Shown here one piece after another: positions 1-8,130 of a DNA stretch of 10,967 bases. The stretch is taken from positions 1-10,967 of the forward strand of contig JAUXCB010000022.1 of assembly GCA_030619095.1 (NCBI GenBank), read 5' to 3'. Each line of letters begins with the position of its first letter. Position 1 is the first letter of the stretch. The position numbers were made by a program, and so were the translations under genes. This stretch comes from Verrucomicrobiota bacterium (GTDB lineage Bacteria; Verrucomicrobiota; Kiritimatiellia; Kiritimatiellales; Tichowtungiaceae). Under the pieces are notes generated by a model. It searched no databases and was not told where the DNA came from. It saw only the letters and a program-made list of their open reading frames with translations.

Positions 1-116
1 GAGATGTTTGGAGTAGATTTCTACGCCTGCACATCTCGACCGCGCATCTGCGTCAAACTTGCCAACTGCCGAATATAGGATAAAGTTCGCCGTTCAACCA
101 ATGGAATGGTAGTGAA

Positions 117-3100
117 ATGAAACGAAAAAAATGGGTACTACTGCTTACAACATTGGGAGTAGCAATAATGGCGGATGCGCAACGCATCCGCACCAATATT
201 GACTTTGGCTGGAAGTTCAAGGCGGGCGATTTCCCCGGCGCAGAGGCCCCAACGTACAATGATGACGACTGGCAGCTCCTCAATGTGCCACACGACTGGG
301 CGTTCGAGGCGGACTATGCCCCCGACGGAGCGCAAACGGACAAGGGCGGCTACAAGCCGGGCGGCATCGGTTGGTATCGTAAAAGCTTCGAGCTTCCCGA
401 GGAGTGGAAAAACCAGAACGTGCGCATTGCATTCGACGCGGTCTTTATGAACTCCGAGGTGTGGATCAACGGAACCTTTCTGGGAAAGCGACCCTATGGA
501 TACATCAGCTTTGAATACGACCTGACTCAACACCTCAAGTCTGGAAAGAATCTGATTGCGGTCCGGGTGGACAGCCACCTTGAACCCGCGACGCGCTGGT
601 ACCACGGTTGCGGAATCTATGGCCACGTGAACTTAGTGGCTACCGCGCCGCTTCGCATTGCGACGGACGGGGTGTTTGTCACGACCCCCAAGGTTTCCGA
701 TGCCCAGGCCCAGGCCGTGGTGACGACGGAAGTTGAAAACAACTCGGCGAAAACATGTACGGCAACTCTCACCACAACCCTCCTTGATCCCGAGGAAAGG
801 ACGGTTGCGGAAGAGGCGAAGACGATCACGCTGGAAGCTGGCAAAAACGGCTCCGTGGAACAGGCGTTTTCTATTGCCAACCCGCAGCGCTGGCAGGTCG
901 GACAGCCCAATCTCTACACGGCGGTGAGCAAGGTTTCCATCGGAAAAACCAAGGTCGACGAAGTGGCCACCCACTTTGGAATCCGCACGGTGCGCTGGGA
1001 GGCGGAGACGGGCTTCTGGCTGAATGGTGAAAACATTAAGCTGCAGGGCGTGTGCGACCACTCCGAGGCCGGCCCCGTCGGCGCGGCCTACCCCGACGAG
1101 CTGCTGCGCTGGAAAATCCAGCTCCTCAAGGATATGGGCTGCAATGCCATCCGCACCGCCCACAACCCGCAAACCCCGATCTTCTACGACCTGTGCGATG
1201 AGATGGGCATGCTGGTAATGGACGAGGCCTTCGACGGTTGGACAAAGAAGGCTCCGCACGACTATGGCCAGCAGGCCTTCAATGAGTGGTGGGAACGCGA
1301 TCTGCGCGCTTGGATCAAGCGCGACCGCAACCACCCGTGCGTCATCGTCTGGAGCCTGGGCAACGAGACCCACGGGGAAATCTCCAAAGATCTCGTCCGG
1401 GTTTGCCACGAAATGGATCCAACCCGCCTAGTGACCTCGGGTCGTTCCGGCACGGCGGATATGGATGTTGCCGGCGAAAACGGAAGCAGCGAAAACCAAA
1501 ACTTTTTCATTAATCACAAGATGGACAAGCCCGTGGTGGCCACCGAGGCACCGCACACTTGGCAGGTACGCGGGTTCTACCGCTCCAAAACCTGGTGGCG
1601 CTTCCGCTTGTCCCCACCCAAAATCCGGGAGGGCAAAGGCCCGTTCCCCTGTCCGGACATGACGGACGAGGAAATCTTTACCTACGACTGGACTGCTCCG
1701 GAAAACCGAAGCAAGAAGCAGCAGTTCAATCCTTCGTACGACACGGGAATAACGCGGATCACCGCCCGCAAACATTGGGAACTCGTGCGCGACCTGCCGT
1801 GGCATAGCGGCCACTTCCGCTGGACAGGATTCGACTATCTCGGCGAGGCGGGCTATGTGCATGGTGGCTGGCCCTTCCGCGCCTTCATGGGCGGGGCGCT
1901 CGATCTGGCCGGATTCAAAAAAGACCTCTTCTATTTCTACCAAAGCCAATGGACCACCCAGCCGATGGTTCACATTCTCCCGCACTGGACGCATCCAAAA
2001 ATGAAAGCCGGAACCCGGATTCCGGTCTGGGTCTATTCCAACTGCGACGAAGTGGAGCTCTTCCTCAACGGAAAATCACTCGGCAAAGACACGCCCGGCA
2101 AAAAATGGGATGAGATGCAGTGCGGCTGGATGGTGCCGTGGACGCCCGGAACCCTCAAAGCCATCGGCTATAAAAACGGGGAAAAGGTGGTTCGCACCTC
2201 ACAGACCACCGCAGCTGTACCCGCTCAACTGAAGCTTTCCGCTTCGGGCAAGACCTGCCCGATCGTTACCGTGGTTCTCGCCGATGAAAAAGGAATCATG
2301 AACCCCTACGGCGAAAACCGCGTCCACTACCACATCGACGGCCCCGCACGCATTCTTTCGCTCGAAAGCGGAAACCCGGTCAATGTGGAAAACAATATCG
2401 CTACGTCGCGCACCACCTTCTTTGGCCTCGGGCGTGCCTTCCTGCAAACCACTTCCGACGAGGGCGACCTCGCCGTGGTGGCCGGTGCCATCTGCGGCGA
2501 AAAACAACTGATGACCTCCCATAAAATTTCGATCGATGTGCAGTCGCTGGCAGTGCGCGGCACACTGGAATTGAACGCGATCAAGGTGCTCTACTCCACC
2601 GACGGCTCGCAGCCGTCCAAAGCGTATGACGGCCCGTTCTCCGTCGAACCCAACACCGTGGTCAAAGCCGATGTCTTTAGCGGCAAAAAACGGCTCTTCA
2701 GCATGGAGGAAAAGTTTGGCCCCGACCAAGGAATCTACTGGCCCGACAGCAACGCCGCCGCCACCCAAACCGCGATGGGCGGCGAACAGGCCGAGGACGC
2801 CACATTCGAGGGGGCGAAGGTTTCCTCCAAGGGCGAAGGCTACCACGGGAAAGGCTACCTCGATTTTGGCAACAAGAAAGGCGCTTTCGTGGAGTGGTAT
2901 CAGGAAAACGACGGCGGCCCGCACAACGCCACGCTGGCCATTCGCTACAGCGGGAAAAAGAACGGCACAAACGGTCGCAGCATGACGCTTGCCGTGAACG
3001 GGAAATCAACGACCCTTTTCTTCCCCAACACCCAAGCCGATGGAACCGACTGGAAAACGATCGAAACCAAAATCGCGATCGGGGCGGGCGCCAATACCCT

Positions 3101-3176
3101 CCGCCTCACGGCCCTCGAAAACGGCGGCATGTGCATCGACGAAATCGAAATAAAACAAGCCCCCCTCATCAGTTAA
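117..3176 (+). CDS. Secreted GH2 beta-galactosidase-type glycoside hydrolase with DUF4982 and C-terminal carbohydrate-binding-like modules
   Basis: Predicted retaining exo-glycosidase of family GH2, probably acting on beta-galactosides or related plant or algal glycans; the exact substrate cannot be read from sequence. A Sec signal peptide (residues 1 to about 21, ending ADA) is followed by the GH2 sugar-binding domain (about 24-180, with WYRKSF and WYHGCGIYGHV), an Ig-like domain (about 185-290), and the TIM barrel (about 292-600, with RTAHNP and HPCVIVWSLGNE). E417 in SLGNE is the expected acid/base. E477 in PVVATEAPHTW is the likely nucleophile. FDYLGEAGY near 572-580 is typical of DUF4982-type GH2 enzymes. 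DUF4982 spans about 620-690 (VYSNCDEVELFLNGKSLGKD). A further Ig-like domain (about 700-800), a chitobiase-C-like segment (about 815-858, VLYSTDGSQPS) and a CBM6/35-like beta-sandwich (about 885-1014) follow. At 1019 residues it matches large multidomain GH2 proteins. No clear Shine-Dalgarno sequence precedes the ATG; the start is chosen because it opens directly onto the signal peptide. Confidence 0.93.
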   Translation: MKRKKWVLLLTTLGVAIMADAQRIRTNIDFGWKFKAGDFPGAEAPTYNDDDWQLLNVPHDWAFEADYAPDGAQTDKGGYKPGGIGWYRKSFELPEEWKNQNVRIAFDAVFMNSEVWINGTFLGKRPYGYISFEYDLTQHLKSGKNLIAVRVDSHLEPATRWYHGCGIYGHVNLVATAPLRIATDGVFVTTPKVSDAQAQAVVTTEVENNSAKTCTATLTTTLLDPEERTVAEEAKTITLEAGKNGSVEQAFSIANPQRWQVGQPNLYTAVSKVSIGKTKVDEVATHFGIRTVRWEAETGFWLNGENIKLQGVCDHSEAGPVGAAYPDELLRWKIQLLKDMGCNAIRTAHNPQTPIFYDLCDEMGMLVMDEAFDGWTKKAPHDYGQQAFNEWWERDLRAWIKRDRNHPCVIVWSLGNETHGEISKDLVRVCHEMDPTRLVTSGRSGTADMDVAGENGSSENQNFFINHKMDKPVVATEAPHTWQVRGFYRSKTWWRFRLSPPKIREGKGPFPCPDMTDEEIFTYDWTAPENRSKKQQFNPSYDTGITRITARKHWELVRDLPWHSGHFRWTGFDYLGEAGYVHGGWPFRAFMGGALDLAGFKKDLFYFYQSQWTTQPMVHILPHWTHPKMKAGTRIPVWVYSNCDEVELFLNGKSLGKDTPGKKWDEMQCGWMVPWTPGTLKAIGYKNGEKVVRTSQTTAAVPAQLKLSASGKTCPIVTVVLADEKGIMNPYGENRVHYHIDGPARILSLESGNPVNVENNIATSRTTFFGLGRAFLQTTSDEGDLAVVAGAICGEKQLMTSHKISIDVQSLAVRGTLELNAIKVLYSTDGSQPSKAYDGPFSVEPNTVVKADVFSGKKRLFSMEEKFGPDQGIYWPDSNAAATQTAMGGEQAEDATFEGAKVSSKGEGYHGKGYLDFGNKKGAFVEWYQENDGGPHNATLAIRYSGKKNGTNGRSMTLAVNGKSTTLFFPNTQADGTDWKTIETKIAIGAGANTLRLTALENGGMCIDEIEIKQAPLIS

Positions 3177-3311
3177 ATAGCCGAGAGAGGTTGCTCTCCA
3201 CCACCGAATGTAGTATCCAGGCATCCCGACGATTCTTATGATAATCTGGCTCAAAACGAAAGTGCGAAAGATTCTGGACACTAGCAGAAAAACCCATCAA
3301 GAAGGAAAAAT

Positions 3312-6059
3312 ATGAAGAAATTACCCTGTTGCTTAAGCTTGGTTCTGCTGACAGGAGCGGCTTATTCGACCCCGGTTCCATCGCTGGAGTTTCAGGCGAA
3401 TATCTCCAACTGGCTGACCTCTTGTTCAAAAGAAATAGCGAGCAACAAAACCTGTGCGGGCATGACCGATATGGGGATTTCCTCGGTCGCCATTTCAATC
3501 TTTCAAGAAGAGGGGAAATCCTTTGCCGTCGCTAGAATTGAAACCTCGCTGCCGGACGCCCAGTCCGCATGGCTAAGCAACAGCAATCTGACCCAGCTCA
3601 TACAAGTCGCAGACCATGAGTTCCGGTGGGTTCCAACAGAAACCAACAGTACACCCTTTCCTATGCTTAACCCGGAAAGTATGCGTGTGCGGTTTGTCAA
3701 CGACACCATTCTAATCGCAGACAGCACCCGGTTCGCCTTTGCGGAGGCAATAGATTTATCCACAAATACAACTCAACTGGTGCAGGGATCCATTCGGATC
3801 GCGGACCTCCTCTCCCCTTTATGGGACGCCGCCGACAAAACACTTGCCAAACAGGAGGAGGGGTTCGGCAAAGCAATCATGAGTGCCATCCTGAAATCAG
3901 CGAAAGAGCAAATGGTATCCATTCAGGATATCCCCTCCATCACCGTCAATATTAAATCCCCGAATCATGACAAACGCGCCATGACGCTGGACCTTGAATT
4001 CAGCGACCCCTCTTCCGCCGAAACCATTATCTCATTACTCGACAGCTCCACCGATGCGTGGAAAGACCCCTCCATAACCAAAAAACAGCTCAGCCTGTTC
4101 GGGTTGTTCGACACCCCTTATTTCCATGGAGCGACGAACAGTCAAAACACACTGCAAGTCGCTTACGAGTGGCCTTCAAAGGAAGATGCTGAGATATGGA
4201 AACAGATTATGGGGTCTGTGATAGGCGGCCTGTTCAGCTTTGAAAGTTCCGATTCCTACCCGATTCATGAAGAAAGTATCCTGCCCACCCCGGAGTTTAA
4301 AAATATCCCGGAGTTCGACCGTGCGCAGATCGAAGCGGACATCCGGTCGTCCCTCTTTCTGGAACATGCCTGGAGCGACAGTATCAATCTATCGGTTGAC
4401 TATCTCTCACTGCCCAATGCAGATCTACTCGAGGGCACACTGACGGATGTTCGCATAATGAGCACAAACGGGGTGGATGTCGCGACCGCTGAACGTCCGG
4501 GAAGTTTTGGATACAGCTCCAACACGAAAAGCGGAAGCCTGCGGCTCAGAACATTGAAAGACGGCCCCAAAGCCGACACCGCATCCTTCACGCTCAACCT
4601 GAGTATTCCGGTGGAGATTGAGCAATTCACTCTGTCTAAAGAAACCCCTCTGATTGAAAAGGACAGACGGGGCCTCTGCCTGCTCTCCATCAGTAACTCC
4701 GTGATCCAGTTACGTTCAAAGGGCATCTCGCTTCGCGAAGCAAAAATCTACGCACTGAACGAGCAGGGCGACTTTCTGGGCTCCAGAAGCGGCTTGCGCT
4801 CCGAGGCTCACTGCCGGAACGAGTACGACGGCCTTCCCGTCTCCGTCAAGGTGGTCCGGCCTGTAAAAACCGAGTCGATTGCAATCTCTTTCAAGGATTT
4901 CCCAGTGAATAAAGAGAGTAAATTAAAAATGCCCTCCTCCCCCACCCATGCAGTTATTACACGCTATGCGGCGACCTCCATAACGGAATTATCAAATCCG
5001 GATATGGATGCTATCGATAAATGCTCTGTCACGCTGAATACCAATGGAACAACCTCACTACGCTTCCCGCTTTCGTCACGCACAAAACTCAAAAAGACAA
5101 CCATGCAATCCTACCTGACCGGCACGAAAGAATTCATCTACCGGGGGTCTCCTGGCGGCTGGTCGATGTCGGGAGGAAGCCTGATCTGGTCGCTGGCCCC
5201 AACCAACGCTCTGGGCCAGGCTTCGGCTATTTTCGGAGACGTTGACCTCACCCTGCGAACCGGCATTTCCACGCACTCCACAGAGGTGTCAACCAACGAA
5301 GTCCCTCTCAGTCCCGGACAGGATCTCCCGTCCGCCTCTGTGGAACACAACGTTGTATGGATTAAAAGCACACAGGATGGCGAAGTTCTGGATATTCAGG
5401 CTTTTGACTCAACGAGCCGCCCGTTGAAAAAAGATAATCGCACGAGTTCGAGCAACCATAAAAGGGGCTATTTCTTCTGGGGGATGCCCGCTAGCGTAAC
5501 CGTCACCTACTCCGCATCGCAGACCAACACCGTCGTCCCGTTCGAAATCGAACTCAAAGAGGGTGGACTGAAAGAAATCCCGGCGGTGCGGAAAAAATCA
5601 CGTCGACTCAAAGAATTCATCACCGAGGTGAAAGATATTAACAATAAAAGCCGTCGTTGCGGCACATTGCTCTCCGGAAATCATTACATCACAGGCCGAA
5701 ACAGTAAACCGGCAGCCCATATCCCGCAGGAAGTAGCTCAAGCCGACCCTTCCGGCGTGGAAATTTTTGGATATGATCTGACTCCATATAAAGGATACAC
5801 CTTCCAGCGCATTCCATCGGAGAGCGATCTCAAAAAAGAACAGAAGCTCAAAGAACACAGCTGGGCCGGCGGGTCATTCGAGTCCACGGGACACTCTGGC
5901 ACCGGCGCACTACTGGCAATGCCGGTCAATTCGGGAGCCCCTGCGATTCTTATCCAATGGAGTTCAGTCTACGTAAACTACAACGACTGCTCGGAATTTA
6001 AAGTGGTTCCCTCCTCCTCAAGAGATAGACAAAAAACCGGCTGGATCCAGCTCCGATAA
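3312..6059 (+). CDS. Large exported protein of unknown function, beta-rich, with possible internal repeats
   Basis: I do not recognise this 915-residue protein. It begins with a signal peptide (residues 1 to about 19, hydrophobic SLVLLTGAAYS), so export to the periplasm or beyond is likely. There is no later hydrophobic span long enough to be a confident membrane anchor. The region 120-310 is mixed alpha/beta. From about 375 the composition is rich in Ser/Thr and beta-forming residues. Three segments look alike by eye (about 378-434, 475-531 and 691-746). Each starts with a pattern like AKIYALNEQGDFLG and ends with SIPVEIE, DFPVNKE or VVPFEIE. This suggests repeated beta-sandwich modules, which is inference. 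The third contains YFFWGMPASVTV. A Lys/Arg-rich stretch lies at 759-782. A GAAGGA Shine-Dalgarno sequence at 3301-3306 supports the start. The gene is 135 bp downstream of the GH2 gene on the same strand and is visibly more AT-rich, so co-transcription is possible but unproven. Confidence 0.8.
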   Translation: MKKLPCCLSLVLLTGAAYSTPVPSLEFQANISNWLTSCSKEIASNKTCAGMTDMGISSVAISIFQEEGKSFAVARIETSLPDAQSAWLSNSNLTQLIQVADHEFRWVPTETNSTPFPMLNPESMRVRFVNDTILIADSTRFAFAEAIDLSTNTTQLVQGSIRIADLLSPLWDAADKTLAKQEEGFGKAIMSAILKSAKEQMVSIQDIPSITVNIKSPNHDKRAMTLDLEFSDPSSAETIISLLDSSTDAWKDPSITKKQLSLFGLFDTPYFHGATNSQNTLQVAYEWPSKEDAEIWKQIMGSVIGGLFSFESSDSYPIHEESILPTPEFKNIPEFDRAQIEADIRSSLFLEHAWSDSINLSVDYLSLPNADLLEGTLTDVRIMSTNGVDVATAERPGSFGYSSNTKSGSLRLRTLKDGPKADTASFTLNLSIPVEIEQFTLSKETPLIEKDRRGLCLLSISNSVIQLRSKGISLREAKIYALNEQGDFLGSRSGLRSEAHCRNEYDGLPVSVKVVRPVKTESIAISFKDFPVNKESKLKMPSSPTHAVITRYAATSITELSNPDMDAIDKCSVTLNTNGTTSLRFPLSSRTKLKKTTMQSYLTGTKEFIYRGSPGGWSMSGGSLIWSLAPTNALGQASAIFGDVDLTLRTGISTHSTEVSTNEVPLSPGQDLPSASVEHNVVWIKSTQDGEVLDIQAFDSTSRPLKKDNRTSSSNHKRGYFFWGMPASVTVTYSASQTNTVVPFEIELKEGGLKEIPAVRKKSRRLKEFITEVKDINNKSRRCGTLLSGNHYITGRNSKPAAHIPQEVAQADPSGVEIFGYDLTPYKGYTFQRIPSESDLKKEQKLKEHSWAGGSFESTGHSGTGALLAMPVNSGAPAILIQWSSVYVNYNDCSEFKVVPSSSRDRQKTGWIQLR

Positions 6060-6062
6060 AAC

Positions 6063-6076
6063 GACCCGAAAGGGTC
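6063..6076 (-). terminator. Candidate rho-independent terminator for the minus-strand lipoprotein gene
   Basis: GACCC (6063-6067) and GGGTC (6072-6076) form a perfect 5-bp stem with a GAAA loop. Read on the minus strand, the stem is followed by GTTTTAT, a short T-tract that lies over the stop codon of the plus-strand gene. On the plus strand no T-run follows. It lies about 98 bp beyond the lipoprotein stop. The stem is short, so this is only a candidate. Confidence 0.35.
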
Positions 6077-6150
6077 AGAAGAAGGCGCTTTGCGGGAGCT
6101 GAAAAATAAAATGATGAATTAGGCGACCGGATTCTAGTCTGCGATCAAGC

Positions 6151-6180
6151 ATCTTCATTGTAGAGGATTCTTTTTATTTT
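6151..6180 (+). terminator. Candidate rho-independent terminator for the 915-residue exported protein gene
   Basis: ATCTTC (6151-6156) can pair with GAGGAT (6163-6168), one pair being G-U, around a six-base loop. TCTTTTTATTTT follows at 6169-6180. The T-run is convincing but the stem is weak. It overlaps the last codons of the convergent lipoprotein gene, as is common at convergent gene ends. Confidence 0.35.
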
Positions 6181-6767
6181 GGCATCCGCTGTCCGTCCGC
6201 AGGAAGCGGTTGAAGCCCGCGGCGGGCGGCCTCTTCGGCGAAGCGGGCCATCCAGGGCGGGGAATAGTTCCGGCCCATCCGGTCGAGATCGTCGAGCGAG
6301 CGGTAGTCGCGGGTGACACAAAACGGATCCGGCGTGGGTGGCAGACCAAAGTTAAAGGCGGCCGCTCGCATCACCATCCGCTGGAGACGACAGGCATAGG
6401 TCTCCGGATCTGCTGCGGTTAGCGGCTGGGTGTTGATCAGCGCCACGGCATCATCCGCAAAGATGGAAAGATGTTTTTCATCCCCATCGATTCCGGCCAA
6501 AACAATCAGGGAAACATCGGCATCGGCTTTCAGGCGCAACACGGATTGTTTCAGAGCCTCCACACTCTCCGCTCCGGCAAGGCGGGGCTTTTCCACCGTG
6601 CGGATCGGCACGTGAAGCTCCTTTTCAGCAAACGCGCGCAGGCGCTCCAGAAGTTCCTCGTCGACCGCAGCCACATTCATGATCGTAATCGCGTTCTCCT
6701 GCTGGGGGCGGGCACAGCCGGTTGAGAGAAAAAGAAGACCGATAAGCAAGCTCGTTAGTTGTCGCAT
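6174..6767 (-). CDS. Archaemetzincin-like lipoprotein lacking the metal-binding residues (predicted pseudoenzyme)
   Basis: A 197-residue lipoprotein: signal sequence LLIGLLFLSTGC, with C18 the predicted lipidated cysteine. S at -3 makes the lipobox slightly unusual. The body follows archaemetzincin, a zinc metalloprotease family whose core is HExxHxxGx3C, then x4CxM, then x17CxxC. Here R134, A135 and F138 replace H, E and H. G141 is kept. P144 replaces the third His, T145 replaces the first Cys, PDP and C150 are kept, and T152 replaces Met. Exactly 17 residues later PPWM stands where CxxC should be. The linker SLDDLDRMG (157-165) matches the family's SLEEVDxK-like stretch. Upstream, HVPIRTVEKP and LIVLAGIDGDEKHLSIFADD resemble the family's beta-strands. 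So the fold is probably retained while proteolysis is lost. A GGAG Shine-Dalgarno sequence (complement of 6775-6778) seven bases before the ATG supports the start. It is transcribed divergently from gspF across 74 bp. Anchoring in the outer or inner membrane is likely. Confidence 0.75.
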   Translation of the reverse strand: MRQLTSLLIGLLFLSTGCARPQQENAITIMNVAAVDEELLERLRAFAEKELHVPIRTVEKPRLAGAESVEALKQSVLRLKADADVSLIVLAGIDGDEKHLSIFADDAVALINTQPLTAADPETYACRLQRMVMRAAAFNFGLPPTPDPFCVTRDYRSLDDLDRMGRNYSPPWMARFAEEAARRGLQPLPADGQRMPK

Positions 6768-6841
6768 AAAAAAACTCCATTTATTAAAAAAACCGGTTAC
6801 TATCTTGTCGCTTTTTAGACAGAAAATTCAAATCTCTTTTT

Positions 6842-8086
6842 ATGCCAACATTTAACTACATTGCCCGCGACAGCAAAGGAACACGCACAGATGGCACGGT
6901 GGAGGCCGCTGACCGCAGCGCGGCACTGCTCCTGCTTCAGCAGATGGGTTGCGCCCCCCTTTCGCTGACGCAAGCGGCCGGAGCCAGAAAAAGCAACGGT
7001 TCCGCAAAATCAAAAATTAAGTTTAAATTTTCCACCGGGCAAAAAACCCGCATGAAACCGCGCGCCATGCTGCTGTTCTCCCGCGAACTGGCTGACCTGC
7101 TTTCATCGGGCATGACGCTGGGTCGGGCGCTTCATACGCAGGCACGACGCGGCTCCGAGACGGCCGCTTCAACCATTATCAAGCGTCTGCGCGACGAAGT
7201 GGTACAGGGAAGTTCGCTTTCCGATGCGCTGAGGATCTATCCCGACACCTTTCCCAAACTCTACGTGAGCATGGTGCGCGCAGGGGAAGCCAGCGGCGCA
7301 CTCGTCGAGGCCCTGCAAGGACTTTGTACGCACTACGAGCGGGTGCAAGAAGCCCGCAGCAAAGTCGTCACGGCGATGATTTACCCCTGTATTGTTCTGG
7401 GGGTCGGGGTTTTGTCGGTCGTCGGACTAATGATCTTTATTGTCCCGAAGTTTTCGACCATCTTCGATGAACTGGGCGGCACCATGCCCCTGCCCACCCG
7501 GATTCTGATGGGTATCAGCAACGGGATGATCCAGTACGGCTGGCTCATTCTTCTGATTCTTGGCGGGGCAGGCATTGCCTTCCGTCGCTACATTAAAACG
7601 CCGGATGGCAGAAAATGGATGGATGCCCGGCTGCTTCAACTGCCGGTGGTTTGTAAAATCACACAAGCCAACGCCTTTGCCCACTTTGCCCGCACCCTCG
7701 GAACCCTCATCCGCAACGGAGTTCCCATTCTCAAGGCGCTCACCATCTCCGAAGAAACCGTGGGCAACCGTGTGATTGCGGAAGAAATTTCCGCTGCGCG
7801 CACCCGCGTCACCGACGGATCGAGTATTTCCGGGCCGCTGGCGGCGGGCGGGGTCTTTCCGGAACTGCTCACCGATATGCTCGCGGTCGGCGAGGAAACC
7901 GGCGATCTGCCTGGCGCACTCGCTCAGATTGCGCGGCGTTATGATGAAGAGCTCGATTTCAGTATCAAAATTCTGACCACCGTTCTGGAGCCGGTTCTGA
8001 TTCTTGGTGTTGCGCTGGTGATCGGCTTTGTGGCCATCAGCATGCTCATGGCGGTCTTCGACCTGACCAGTGGCCTGGGCGTCTAA
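6842..8086 (+). CDS. gspF: Type II secretion system inner-membrane platform protein GspF
   Basis: GspF is the polytopic inner-membrane core of the type II secretion assembly platform, contacting the GspE ATPase and GspL and driving pseudopilus growth. The 414 residues have the family layout. The N-terminus MPTFNYIARDSKG is typical. A first T2SSF domain spans about 75-200 (SRELADLLSSGM and MVRAGEASGAL). Membrane spans lie near 177-200, 226-247 and 377-405. A second T2SSF domain spans about 278-400 (HFARTLGTLIRNGVPI and LAVGEETGDLPGAL). PilC of type IV pili is a close relative, but the pseudopilin genes that follow favour GspF. The start is set by the conserved N-terminus; no Shine-Dalgarno sequence is evident, the upstream bases being AAATCTCTTTTT. 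It is the first gene of the operon seen here. The GspE and GspD partners usually found upstream are absent from the window. Confidence 0.95.
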   Translation: MPTFNYIARDSKGTRTDGTVEAADRSAALLLLQQMGCAPLSLTQAAGARKSNGSAKSKIKFKFSTGQKTRMKPRAMLLFSRELADLLSSGMTLGRALHTQARRGSETAASTIIKRLRDEVVQGSSLSDALRIYPDTFPKLYVSMVRAGEASGALVEALQGLCTHYERVQEARSKVVTAMIYPCIVLGVGVLSVVGLMIFIVPKFSTIFDELGGTMPLPTRILMGISNGMIQYGWLILLILGGAGIAFRRYIKTPDGRKWMDARLLQLPVVCKITQANAFAHFARTLGTLIRNGVPILKALTISEETVGNRVIAEEISAARTRVTDGSSISGPLAAGGVFPELLTDMLAVGEETGDLPGALAQIARRYDEELDFSIKILTTVLEPVLILGVALVIGFVAISMLMAVFDLTSGLGV

Positions 8087-8096
8087 AGAGAAAAAT

Positions 8097-8124
8097 GAAA
8101 CTTGAAACTCGAAATTTGAAAGGA
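8097..8124 (+). repeat. 7-bp periodic GAAANNN repeat upstream of gspG
   Basis: Four adjacent heptads, GAAACTT, GAAACTC, GAAATTT and GAAAGGA, run from the end of gspF to the gspG Shine-Dalgarno sequence, which forms the last heptad. The GAANNNN pattern is the same class as the heptads around gspH, but no inverted partner is seen here. Confidence 0.6.
8120..8124 (+). promoter_or_regulatory. Shine-Dalgarno site that decides the gspG start
   Basis: AAGGA sits six bases before the ATG at 8131. The alternative in-frame ATG at 8095 has only a poor AAGAG upstream and would lengthen the leader by 12 residues. A near copy of the SD region (AAAAGGAACAAC, 8134-8145) lies just after the ATG. Confidence 0.6.
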
Positions 8125-8130
8125 AACAAC

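Noticed and set aside
633..1409. Long open frames antisense to the GH2 gene
   Set aside because: They are shadows of a strongly coding GC-rich gene and show no recognisable domain or start signal.
3183..3198. GAGAG/CTCTC hairpin after the GH2 stop
   Set aside because: The stem is five base pairs and no T-run follows, so it is not a supported terminator.
3214..3242. Possible sigma70-like promoter before the 915-residue gene (TATGAT at 3237-3242, TATCCA 17 bp upstream)
   Set aside because: The -10 is a fair match but the -35 matches only half the consensus; a hit of this quality is expected by chance.
6768..6841. Divergent promoter region between the lipoprotein gene and gspF, including TTGTCG at 6805-6810 with TCAAAT 17 bp later
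   Set aside because: AT-rich and the natural place for two promoters, but no -35/-10 pair on either strand is good enough to assign.
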